Shown here piece after piece: positions 52,335 to 64,000 of a DNA stretch of 64,000 nucleotides (position 1 is its first letter; each line of letters starts with the position of its first letter). The stretch comes from Eledone cirrhosa (taxonomy: Eukaryota; Mollusca; Cephalopoda; Octopoda; Eledonidae). The stretch lies in assembly GCA_964016885.1 (NCBI GenBank), contig OZ024740.1, positions 3,319,336 through 3,383,335 of the forward strand, given 5' to 3'. Made by a program: the position numbers and the translations under genes. The notes under the pieces are model-generated. The model saw nothing but the letters and a program-made list of their open reading frames with translations, did not search any database and was not told the origin of the DNA.

Positions 52335-55300
52335 CTACTCCACTCATGACCACTGCCACCCACTACTCCACTCATCATCCGTGCTACCCACTACTCCACT
52401 CATCCCCAGTGCTACCCACTACTCCACTCATCACCAGTGCTACCCACTACTCCACTCATCATCAGTGCAACCCACAACTCCACTCATCATAACTGCTACC
52501 CACTACTCCACTCATAACCACTGCCACCCACTACTCCACTCATCATCAGTGCTACCCACTACTCCACTCATCACCAGTGCTACCCACTACTCCACTCATC
52601 ACCACTGCTACTCACTACTCCACTCATCACCACTGCAACCCACTACTCCACTCATCATCACTGCTACCCACTACTCCACTCATCATCACTGCTACCCACT
52701 ACTCCACCCATCACCAGTGCTACCCACTACTCCACTCATCCCCAGTGCTACCCACTACTCCACTCATCACCAGTGCTACCCACTACTCCACTCATCCCCA
52801 GTGCTACCCACTACTCCACTCATCACCATTGCTACCCACCACTCCACTCATCCCCAGTGCTACCCACTACTCCACTCATCACCACTGCCACCCACTACTC
52901 CACTCATCACCACTGCCACCCACTACTCCACTCATCACCACTGCCACCCACTACTCCACTCATCACCACTGCCACCCACTACTCCACTCATCACCACTGC
53001 CACCCACTACTCCACTCATCACCACTGCCACCCACTACTCCACTCATCATCACTGCTACCCACTACTCCGCTCATCATAACTGCACCCACTACTCCACTC
53101 ATCACCAGTGCTACCCACTACTCCACTCATCACCACTGCCACCCACTACTCCACTCATCACCAGTGCTAACCACTACTCCACTCATCACCACTGCCACCC
53201 ACTACTCCACTCATCACCACTGCCACCCACTACTCCACTCATCACCACTGCCACCCACTACTCCACTCATCACCAGTGCTACACACTAATCCACTCATCA
53301 CCACTGCCACCCACTACTCCACTCATCACCAGTGCCACCCACTACTCCACTCAACCCCAGTGCTACCCACTAATCCACTCATCACCACTGCCACCCACTA
53401 CTCCACTCATCACCAGTGCTACCCACTACTCCACTCATCACCACTGCCATCCACTACTCCACTCATCACCAGTGCTACACACTACTCCACTCATCACCAC
53501 TGCTACCCACTACTCAACTCATCACCAGTGCTACCCACTACTCCACTCATCACCAGTGCTACCCACTACTCCACTCATCACCACTGCAACCCACTACTCC
53601 ACTCATCACCACTGCTACCCACTACTCCACTCATCACCACTGCTACCCACTACTCCACATCAACAGTGCTACCCACTACTCCACTCATTCCCAGTGCTAC
53701 CCACTACTCCACTCATCACCACTGCTACCCACTACTCCACATCAACAGTGCTACCCACTACTCCACTCATTCCCAGTGCTACCCACTACTCCACTCATCA
53801 CCAGTGCTACCCACATCCACGCATCCCCAGTGCTACCCAATACTCCACCCATCACCACTGCTACCCAATACTCCACCCATCACCAGTGCTACCCACTACT
53901 CAACTCATTCCCAGTGCTACCCACTACTCCACTCATCATCACTGATACCCACTACTCCACTCATCACCACTGCCACCCACTACTCTACTCATCACCAGTG
54001 CTACCCACTACTCCACTCATCACCAGTGCTACCCACTACTCCACATCAACAGTGCTACCCACTACTCCACTCATTCCCAGTGCTACCCACTACTCCACTC
54101 ATCATCACTGATACCCACTACTCCACTCATCACCAGTGCTAACTACTACTCCACTCATCACCACTGCTACCCACTACTCCACTCATCACCACTGCAACCC
54201 ACTACTCCACTCATCATCACTGCTACCCACTACTCCACCCATCACCAGTGCTACCCACTACTCCACTCATCCCCAGTGCTACCCACTACTCCACTCATCA
54301 CCATTGCTACACACTACTCCACTCATCACCAGTGCTACCCACTACTCCACTCATCCCCAGTGCTACCCACTACTCCACTCATCACCATTGCTACACACTA
54401 CTCCACTCATCACCAGTGCTACCCACTACTCCACTCATCACCACTGCCACCCACTACTCCACTCAACCCCAGTGCTACCCACTACTCCACTCATCACCAT
54501 TGCTACACACTACTCCACTCATCACCAGTGCTACCCACTACTCCACTCATCACCACTGCCACCCACTACTCCACTCATCACCAGTGCTACACACTACTCC
54601 ACTCATCACCACTGTACCCACTACTCCACTCATCACCATTGCTACCCACTACTCCACTCATCACCATTGCTACACACTACTCCACTCATCACCAGTGCTA
54701 CCCACTACTCCACTCATCACCACTGCCACCCACTACTCCACCCAACCCCAGTGCTACACACTACTCCACTCTTCACCAGTGCTACCCACTACTCCACTCA
54801 TCACCACTGCCACCCACTACTCCACCCAACCCCAGTGCTACCCACTACTCCACTCATCACCAGTGCAACCCACTACTCCACTCATCACCACTGCTACACA
54901 CTACTCCACTCATCACCAGTGCAACCCACTACTCCACTCATCACCAGTGCTACACACTACTCCACTCATCCCCAGTGCTTCACACTACTCCACTCATCAC
55001 CACTGTAACCCACTACTCCACTCATCACCAGTGCTACTCACTACTCCACTCATCATCCGTGCTACCCACTACTCCACTCACCACCAGTGCTACACACTAC
55101 TCCACTCATCATCACTGCTACCCACTACTCCACTCATCCCCAGTGCTACCCACTACTCCACTCATCCCCAGTGCTCCCCACAACTCCACTCATCATCAGT
55201 GCTACCCGCTACTCCACTCATCACCAGGGCTACCCACTACTCCACTCATCACCACTGTACCCACTACTCCACTCAAACCCAGTGCTACCCACTACTCCAC

Positions 55301-56040
55301 TCATCCTCACTGTACCCACTACTCCACTCAAACCCAGTGCTACCCACGACTCCACTCATCACCACTGTTACCCACTACTCCACTCATCCCCAGTGCTACT
55401 CACTACTCCACTCATCCCCAGTGCTACCCACTACTCCACTCATCACCACTGCTACCCACTACTCCACTCATCCCCAGTGCTACCCACTACTCCACTCATC
55501 ACCACTGCTACTCACTACTCCACTCATCCCCAGTGCTACCCACTACTCCACTCATCACCACTGCTACACACTACTCCACACACCTCCAGTGCTACCCACT
55601 ACTCCACTCATCACCACTGCTACCCACTACTCCACTCATCCCCAGTGCTACCCACTACTCCACTCATCACCACTGCTACCCACTACTCCACTCATCACCA
55701 CTGTACCCACTACTCCACTCATCACCACTGCTAACCACTACTCCACTCATCACCAGTGCCACCCACTACTCCACTCATCACCAGTGCAACCCACTACTCC
55801 ACTCGTCATCAATGCTAACACCTACTCCACTCATCCCCAGTGCTACCCACTACTACACTCACCCCCAGTGCTACCCACTACCCCACTCATCACCAGTGCT
55901 ACCCACTACTCCACTCATCATCAGTGCTACCCACTACTCCACTCATCATCAGTGCTACCCACTACTCCACTCAACATCACTGATAACCTCCCTCTACTCC
56001 ACTCATCATCAGTGCTACCCAATACTACACTCATCCCCAC
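52335..56040. repeat. 3.7-kb duplicated block in the 28-bp array, copy 1
   Basis: It starts near the rare CTCATGACCACTG variant at about 52,343. The offset to copy 2 is 3,743 bp on the left (52,577 to 56,320, 53,276 to 57,019) and 3,663 bp on the right (54,136 to 57,799, 55,087 to 58,750). The 80-bp net difference lies near 53,660-53,830, where this copy carries an extra CCACATCAACAGTG segment and reads CCCACATCCACGC instead of CCCACAACTCCACGC. It ends near CAATACTACACTCATCCCC at about 56,020. A late difference is CAACATCACTGATAACC near 55,970. Confidence 0.85.
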
Positions 56041-56077
56041 TGCAACCCACTACTCCACTCATCACCAGTGCTACCCA

Positions 56078-59000
56078 CTACTCCACTCATGACCACTGCC
56101 ACCCACTACTCCACTCATCATCCGTGCTACCCACTACTCCACTCATCCCCAGTGCTACCCACTACTCCACTCATCACCAGTGCTACCCACTACTCCACTC
56201 ATCATCAGTGCAACCCACAACTCCACTCATCATAACTGCTACCCACTACTCCACTCATAACCACTGCCACCCACTACTCCACTCATCATCAGTGCTACCC
56301 ACTACTCCACTCATCACCAGTGCTACCCACTACTCCACTCATCACCACTGCTACTCACTACTCCACTCATCACCACTGCAACCCACTACTCCACTCATCA
56401 TCACTGCTACCCACTACTCCACTCATCATCACTGCTACCCACTACTCCACCCATCACCAGTGCTACCCACTACTCCACTCATCCCCAGTGCTACCCACTA
56501 CTCCACTCATCACCAGTGCTACCCACTACTCCACTCATCCCCAGTGCTACCCACTACTCCACTCATCACCATTGCTACCCACCACTCCACTCATCCCCAG
56601 TGCTACCCACTACTCCACTCATCACCACTGCCACCCACTACTCCACTCATCACCACTGCCACCCACTACTCCACTCATCACCACTGCCACCCACTACTCC
56701 ACTCATCACCACTGCCACCCACTACTCCACTCATCACCACTGCCACCCACTACTCCACTCATCACCACTGCCACCCACTACTCCACTCATCATCACTGCT
56801 ACCCACTACTCCGCTCATCATAACTGCACCCACTACTCCACTCATCACCAGTGCTACCCACTACTCCACTCATCACCACTGCCACCCACTACTCCACTCA
56901 TCACCAGTGCTAACCACTACTCCACTCATCACCACTGCCACCCACTACTCCACTCATCACCACTGCCACCCACTACTCCACTCATCACCACTGCCACCCA
57001 CTACTCCACTCATCACCAGTGCTACACACTAATCCACTCATCACCACTGCCACCCACTACTCCACTCATCACCAGTGCCACCCACTACTCCACTCAACCC
57101 CAGTGCTACCCACTAATCCACTCATCACCACTGCCACCCACTACTCCACTCATCACCAGTGCTACCCACTACTCCACTCATCACCACTGCCATCCACTAC
57201 TCCACTCATCACCAGTGCTACACACTACTCCACTCATCACCACTGCTACCCACTACTCAACTCATCACCAGTGCTACCCACTACTCCACTCATCACCAGT
57301 GCTACCCACTACTCCACTCATCACCACTGCAACCCACTACTCCACTCATCACCACTGCTACCCACTACTCCACTCATCACCACTGCTACCCACTACTCCA
57401 CATCAACAGTGCTACCCACTACTCCACTCATTCCCAGTGCTACCCACTACTCCACTCATCACCAGTGCTACCCACAACTCCACGCATCCCCAGTGCTACC
57501 CAATACTCCACCCATCACCACTGCTACCCAATACTCCACCCATCACCAGTGCTACCCACTACTCCACTCATTCCCAGTGCTACCCACTACTCCACTCATC
57601 ATCACTGATACCCACTACTCCACTCATCACCACTGCCACCCACTACTCTACTCATCACCAGTGCTACCCACTACTCCACTCATCACCAGTGCTACCCACT
57701 ACTCCACATCAACAGTGCTACCCACTACTCCACTCATTCCCAGTGCTACCCACTACTCCACTCATCATCACTGATACCCACTACTCCACTCATCACCAGT
57801 GCTAACTACTACTCCACTCATCACCACTGCTACCCACTACTCCACTCATCACCACTGCAACCCACTACTCCACTCATCATCACTGCTACCCACTACTCCA
57901 CCCATCACCAGTGCTACCCACTACTCCACTCATCCCCAGTGCTACCCACTACTCCACTCATCACCATTGCTACACACTACTCCACTCATCACCAGTGCTA
58001 CCCACTACTCCACTCATCCCCAGTGCTACCCACTACTCCACTCATCACCATTGCTACACACTACTCCACTCATCACCAGTGCTACCCACTACTCCACTCA
58101 TCACCACTGCCACCCACTACTCCACTCAACCCCAGTGCTACCCACTACTCCACTCATCACCATTGCTACACACTACTCCACTCATCACCAGTGCTACCCA
58201 CTACTCCACTCATCACCACTGCCACCCACTACTCCACTCATCACCAGTGCTACACACTACTCCACTCATCACCACTGTACCCACTACTCCACTCATCACC
58301 ATTGCTACCCACTACTCCACTCATCACCATTGCTACACACTACTCCACTCATCACCAGTGCTACCCACTACTCCACTCATCACCACTGCCACCCACTACT
58401 CCACCCAACCCCAGTGCTACACACTACTCCACTCTTCACCAGTGCTACCCACTACTCCACTCATCACCACTGCCACCCACTACTCCACCCAACCCCAGTG
58501 CTACCCACTACTCCACTCATCACCAGTGCAACCCACTACTCCACTCATCACCACTGCTACACACTACTCCACTCATCACCAGTGCAACCCACTACTCCAC
58601 TCATCACCAGTGCTACACACTACTCCACTCATCCCCAGTGCTTCACACTACTCCACTCATCACCACTGTAACCCACTACTCCACTCATCACCAGTGCTAC
58701 TCACTACTCCACTCATCATCCGTGCTACCCACTACTCCACTCACCACCAGTGCTACACACTACTCCACTCATCATCACTGCTACCCACTACTCCACTCAT
58801 CCCCAGTGCTACCCACTACTCCACTCATCCCCAGTGCTCCCCACAACTCCACTCATCATCAGTGCTACCCGCTACTCCACTCATCACCAGGGCTACCCAC
58901 TACTCCACTCATCACCACTGTACCCACTACTCCACTCAAACCCAGTGCTACCCACTACTCCACTCATCCTCACTGTACCCACTACTCCACTCAAACCCAG

Positions 59001-59703
59001 TGCTACCCACGACTCCACTCATCACCACTGTTACCCACTACTCCACTCATCCCCAGTGCTACTCACTACTCCACTCATCCCCAGTGCTACCCACTACTCC
59101 ACTCATCACCACTGCTACCCACTACTCCACTCATCCCCAGTGCTACCCACTACTCCACTCATCACCACTGCTACTCACTACTCCACTCATCCCCAGTGCT
59201 ACCCACTACTCCACTCATCACCACTGCTACACACTACTCCACACACCTCCAGTGCTACCCACTACTCCACTCATCACCACTGCTACCCACTACTCCACTC
59301 ATCCCCAGTGCTACCCACTACTCCACTCATCACCACTGCTACCCACTACTCCACTCATCACCACTGTACCCACTACTCCACTCATCACCACTGCTAACCA
59401 CTACTCCACTCATCACCAGTGCCACCCACTACTCCACTCATCACCAGTGCAACCCACTACTCCACTCGTCATCAATGCTAACACCTACTCCACTCATCCC
59501 CAGTGCTACCCACTACTACACTCACCCCCAGTGCTACCCACTACCCCACTCATCACCAGTGCTACCCACTACTCCACTCATCATCAGTGCTACCCACTAC
59601 TCCACTCATCATCAGTGCTACCCACTACTCCACTCATCATCACTGATACCCTCCCTCTACTCCACTCATCATCAGTGCTACCCAATACTACACTCATCCC
59701 CAG
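56078..59703. repeat. 3.7-kb duplicated block in the 28-bp array, copy 2
   Basis: Second copy of 52.3-56.0 kb, almost identical apart from the missing ~80-bp segment and isolated substitutions (for example CATCATCACTGATACCC near 59,640 against CAACATCACTGATAACC near 55,972). It is arranged directly after copy 1. The high identity points to recent duplication or to an assembly repeat. Confidence 0.85.
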
Positions 59704-59930
59704 TGCTACCCACTACTCCACTCATCACCAGTGCTACACACTACTCCACTCATCATCACTGCTACTCACTACTCCACTCATCACAAGTGCTACCCACTAC
59801 TCCACTCATCATCAGTGCTACCCACCACTCCACTCACCCCCAGTGCTACCCACTACTCCACTCATCACCACTGCATCCCACTACTCCAATCATCACAAGT
59901 GCTACCCACTACTCCACTCATCATCAGAGC

Positions 59931-62900
59931 TAAATAAACCATCACTTATACTAAATAAACCATCTCTAGTGCTAAATAAACCATCACTTGTACTAAATAA
60001 ACTATCACTGGTACTAAATAAACTATCACTGGTACTAAACAAACTATCACTGGTACTAAATAAACTATCACTGGTACTAGATAAACCATCACTGGTACTA
60101 AGTAAACCATCACTGGTACTAAATAAACTATCACTAGTACTAAATAACCATCTCTAGTGCTAAATAAACTATCACTGGTACTAAATAAACTATCACTGGT
60201 ACTAGATAAACCATCACTGGTACTAAATAAACTATCACTGGTATTAAATAAACTATCACTGGTACTAAATAAACTATCACTGGTACTAAATAAACTATCA
60301 CTGGTACTAAATAAACTATCACTGGTACTAGATAAACCATCACTGGTACTAAATAAACTATCACTGTTACTAAATAAACTATCACTGGTACTAAATAAAC
60401 TATTACTGGTACTAAATAAACTATCACTGGTGCTAAATAAACCATCACTGGTACTAAATAAACTATCACTGGTACTAAATAAACTATCACTGGTACTAGA
60501 TAAACCATCACTGGTACTAAATAAACTATCACTGGTGCTAAATAAACCATCACTGGTACTAAATAAACTATCACTGGTACTAAATAAACTATCACTGGTG
60601 CTAAATAAACCATCACTGGTACTAAATAAACTATCACTGGTACTAAATAAACTATCACTGGTACTAGATAAACCATCACTGGTACTAAATAAACTATCAC
60701 TGGTACTAAATAAACTATCACTGGTGCTAAATAAACCATCACTGGTACTAAATAAACTATCACTGGTGCTAAATAAACCATCACTGGTACTAAATAAACC
60801 ATCACTGTTACTAAATAAACTATCACTGGTACTAGATAAACCATGACTGGTACTAAATAAACTATCACTGGTACTAAATAAACTATCACTGGTACTAGAT
60901 AAACCATCACTGGTACTAAATAAACTATCACTGGTACTAAATAAACTATCACTGGTACTAAATAAACTATCACTGGTACTAGATAAACCATCACTGGTAC
61001 TAAATAAACTATCACTGGTACTAAATAAACTATCACTGGTACTAGATAAACCATCACTGGTACTAAATAAACTATCACTGGTACTAAATAAACTATCACT
61101 GGTGCTAAATAAACTATCACTGGTACTAAATAAACTATCACTGGTACTAAATAAACTATCACTGGTACTAGATAAACCATCACTGGTACTAAATAAACTA
61201 TCCCTGGTGCTAAATAAACCATCTCTAGTGCTAAATAAACTATCACTGGTACTAGATGAACCATCACTGGTACTAAATAAACTATCACTGGTACTAAATA
61301 AACTATCACAGGTACTAAATAAACTATCACTGGTGCTAAATAAACCATCTCTAGTGCTAGATAAACTATCACTGGTACTAGATAAACCATCACTGGTACT
61401 AAATAAACTATCACTGGTAATAAATAAACTATTACTAGTGCTAAATAAACCATCTCTAGTGCTAAATAAACTATCACTGGTATTAGATAAAGCATCACTG
61501 GTACTAAATAAACTATCACTGGTGCTAAATAAACTATCACTGGTGCTAAATAAACTATCACTGGTACTAAATAAAGTATCACCGGTACTAAATAAAATAT
61601 CATTGGTACTAAATAAACTATGACTGGTACTAAATAAACTATCACTGGTACTAAATAAACTATCACTGGTGCTAAATAAACCATCTCTAGTGCTACATAA
61701 ACTATCACTGGTACTAGATAAACCATCACTGGTACTAAATAAACTATCACTGGTAGTAAATAAACTATCACTGGTACTAAATAAACTATCACTGGTGCTA
61801 AATAAACCATCTCTAGTGCTAAATAAACTATCACTGGTACTAGATAAACCATCACTGGTACTAAATAAACTATCACTCGTACTAAATAAACTATCACTGG
61901 TGCTAAATAAACTATCACTGTTGCTAAATAAACTATCACTGGTACTAAATAAACTATCACTGCTACTAAATAAACTATCACTGGTGCTAAATAAACTATC
62001 ACTGGTGCTAAATGAACCATCACTGTAGCTAAATAAATTATCACTGGTGGTAAATAAACTATCACTGGTGCTAAATAAACTATCACTGGTACTAAATAAA
62101 CTATCACTGGTACTAAATAAACTATCACTGGTACTAGATAAACTATCACTGGTGCTAAATAAACTATCACTGGTATTAAATAAATTATCACTGGTGCTAA
62201 ATAAACTATCACTGGTGCTAAATGAACCATCACTGTAGCTAAATAAACTATCACTGGTGCTAAATAAACCATCTCTAGTTCTAAATAAAGTATCACTGGT
62301 ACTAAATAAACTATCACCGGTACTAAATAAATTATCACTGGTGGTAAATAAACTATCACTGGTGCTAAATAAACTATCACTGGTAATAAATAAACTATCA
62401 CTAGTGCTAAATAAAATATCACTGATGCTAAATTAAATATCACTGGTACTAAATAAACTATCACTGGTACTAAATAAACTATCACTGTACTAAATAAACT
62501 ATCACTGGTGCTAAATAAACTATCACTGGTACTAAATAAACCATCACTGGTGATAAATAAACCATCACTTGTACTAAATAAACCATCACTGGTACTAAAT
62601 AAACTATCACTGGTACTAAATACACTATCACTGTACTAAATAAAGTATCACTGGTACTAAATAAATTATCACTGCTATTAAATAAACTATCACAGGTACT
62701 AGATAAACTATCACTGGTGCTAAATAAACTATCACTGGTACTAAATAAACTATCACTGGTACTAAATAAACTATCACTGGTACTAAATAAACTATCACTG
62801 GTACTAAATAAACTATCACTGGTACTAAATATAATATTACTGGTGCTAAATAAACTATCACTGGTGCTAAATAAAATATCACTGGTGCTAAATAAACCAT

Positions 62901-64000
62901 CTCTAGTGCTAAATAAACTATCACTGGTGCTAAATAAAGTATCACTGGTACTAAATAACCTATCACTGATACTAAATAACCCCTCTCTAGTGCTAATTAA
63001 ACTATCACTGTTACTAAATAAACTATCACTGGTACTAAATAAACTATCGCTGGTGCTAAATAAACTATCACTGGTACTAAATAAACTATCACTGGTGCTA
63101 AATAAACTATCACTGGTGCTAAATAAACTATCACTGGTACTAAATAAACTATCACTTGTACTAAATAAACCATCACTGGTACTAAATAAACTGTTACTGG
63201 TGCTAAATAAACTATCACTGGTGTCAAATAAACCATCTCTAGTGCTAAATAAACTATCACTGGTACTAAATAAACTATCACTGGTGCTAAATAAACTATC
63301 ACTGGTGCTAACTAAACTATGACTGTTGCTAAATAAACTATCACTGGTACAAATAAATTATCACTGGTACTAAATAAACTATCACTGGAGTAAAATAAAC
63401 CATCTCTAGTGCTAAATAAACTATCACTGGTGCTAAATAAACTATCACTGGTACTAAATAAACTATCACTGGTACTACATAAACTATCACTGGTACTAAA
63501 TAAACTATCACTGGTGCTAAATAAACTATCACTGGTGCTAAATAAACTATCACTGGTAATATATAAACTATCACTAGTGCTAAATAAAATATCACTGATG
63601 CTAAATAAAATATCACTGGTACTAAATAAACTATCACTGGTACTAAATAAACTATCACTGTACTAAATAAACTATCACTGGTGCTAAATAAACTATCACT
63701 GGTACTAAATAAACCATCACTGGTGATAAATAAACCATCACTTGTACTAAATAAACCATCACTGGTACTAAATAAACTATCACTGGTACTAAATAAACTA
63801 TCACTGGTACTAGATAAACCATCACTGGTACTAAATAAACTATCACTGGTGTCAAATAAACCATCTCTAGTGCTAAATAAACTATCACTGGTACTAAATA
63901 AACTATCACTGGTGCTAAATAAACTATGACTGGTGCTAAATAAACTATGACTGTTGCTAAATAAACTATCACTGGTACAAATAAATTATCACTGGTACTA
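59931..64000. repeat. AT-rich 21-bp satellite array, about 194 units, runs off the window
   Basis: The unit is ACTGGTACTAAATAAACTAT plus C. Common variants are GGTGCTAAAT, ACTAGATAAACC and CCATCTCTAGTGC. A few units are 20 bp (CACTGTACTAAAT near 62,484 and 63,657). It joins the 28-bp array directly at CATCAGAGCTAAATAAACC. A 210-bp (10-unit) duplication is marked by AATGAACCATCACTGTAGC at 62,011 and 62,221. A block of about 1.17 kb repeats with 1,173-bp offset (CTAGTGCTAAATAAAATATC at 62,401 and 63,574). Open frames on both strands are heptapeptide cycles (LNKLSLV on plus, VIVYLVP on minus), as expected from a unit that is a multiple of 3. Confidence 0.95.

Larger units (their letters stand above)
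38251..59930. repeat. 28-bp satellite array, about 770 units
   Basis: The unit is CCCACTACTCCACTCATCAC followed by CAGTGCTA. Recurrent variants are CACCACTG/CATCACTG/CCCCAGTG, GCAACCC or GCCACCC for GCTACCC, and CTCAACCCC for CTCATCACC. Some units are 27 bp (CACTGTACCC lacking one base), so spacing is not strictly 28. On the plus strand C far exceeds G (about 13 to 2 per unit). As 28 is 1 mod 3, every plus frame reads the same 28-residue cycle (containing LPTTPLITSATHYSTHHQCY), giving overlapping open frames of up to 1,351 codons. The minus strand is closed. Stops arise at variants such as CTGATACCC. Satellite DNA is the best call; there is no start, splice or codon evidence for a protein. 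Confidence 0.97.

Noticed and set aside
38251..59930. CRISPR array, because of the regular ~28-bp repeat
   Set aside because: There are no unique spacers: the 28-bp units are directly contiguous. The sequence is eukaryotic and no cas genes are present.
60140..62485. 781-codon hydrophobic minus-strand frame as a membrane protein
   Set aside because: A seven-residue cycle of Val/Ile/Tyr/Leu/Pro from the 21-bp AT-rich unit; the plus strand is open at the same time.

Overview
This window contains no intact gene that can be supported. It is almost entirely eukaryotic tandem-repeat DNA, with a ~6 kb island between two large arrays that carries the only recognisable mobile-element remnants. The long (TA)n and (GT)n tracts, a Helitron-like 3' end and a decayed LINE reverse transcriptase fit a repeat-rich animal genome. 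A mollusc, possibly a cephalopod, is a low-confidence guess from the style of the microsatellites and the Helitron-like tail; nothing in the window is diagnostic.

Layout: (1) 1-32,030, a 42-bp satellite of about 762 units. The array stays exactly in 42-bp register for its whole length and is organised into higher-order blocks of about 87-140 units. (2) 32,031-35,925, the island: low-copy sequence, a duplicated GT-tract module leading to a Helitron-like 3' terminus, a (TA)n block, a cluster of perfect hairpins, a 20-bp minisatellite, a broken LINE reverse transcriptase on the minus strand interrupted in frame by an 18-bp minisatellite, and a decayed ~125-bp tandem repeat. (3) 35,926-38,250, a 21-bp minisatellite that is almost free of G on the plus strand. 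(4) 38,251-59,930, a 28-bp satellite of about 770 units with large internal duplications (offsets of about 2.24 kb and 3.7 kb). (5) 59,931-64,000, a different, AT-rich 21-bp satellite that runs off the window.

The very long open reading frames come from repeat arithmetic. The 42-bp and 21-bp units are multiples of 3, so one stop-free unit gives an endless frame. The 28-bp unit is 1 mod 3, so all three plus frames cycle through the same 28-residue peptide. I therefore annotate arrays rather than CDSs. The points most worth a second look are the strict register and near-identical multi-kilobase blocks of the 42-bp array, the frame-independent 28-bp array, the in-frame minisatellite inside the reverse transcriptase, the strand-asymmetric G-poor array, and the fact that all four main arrays have unit lengths that are multiples of 7.
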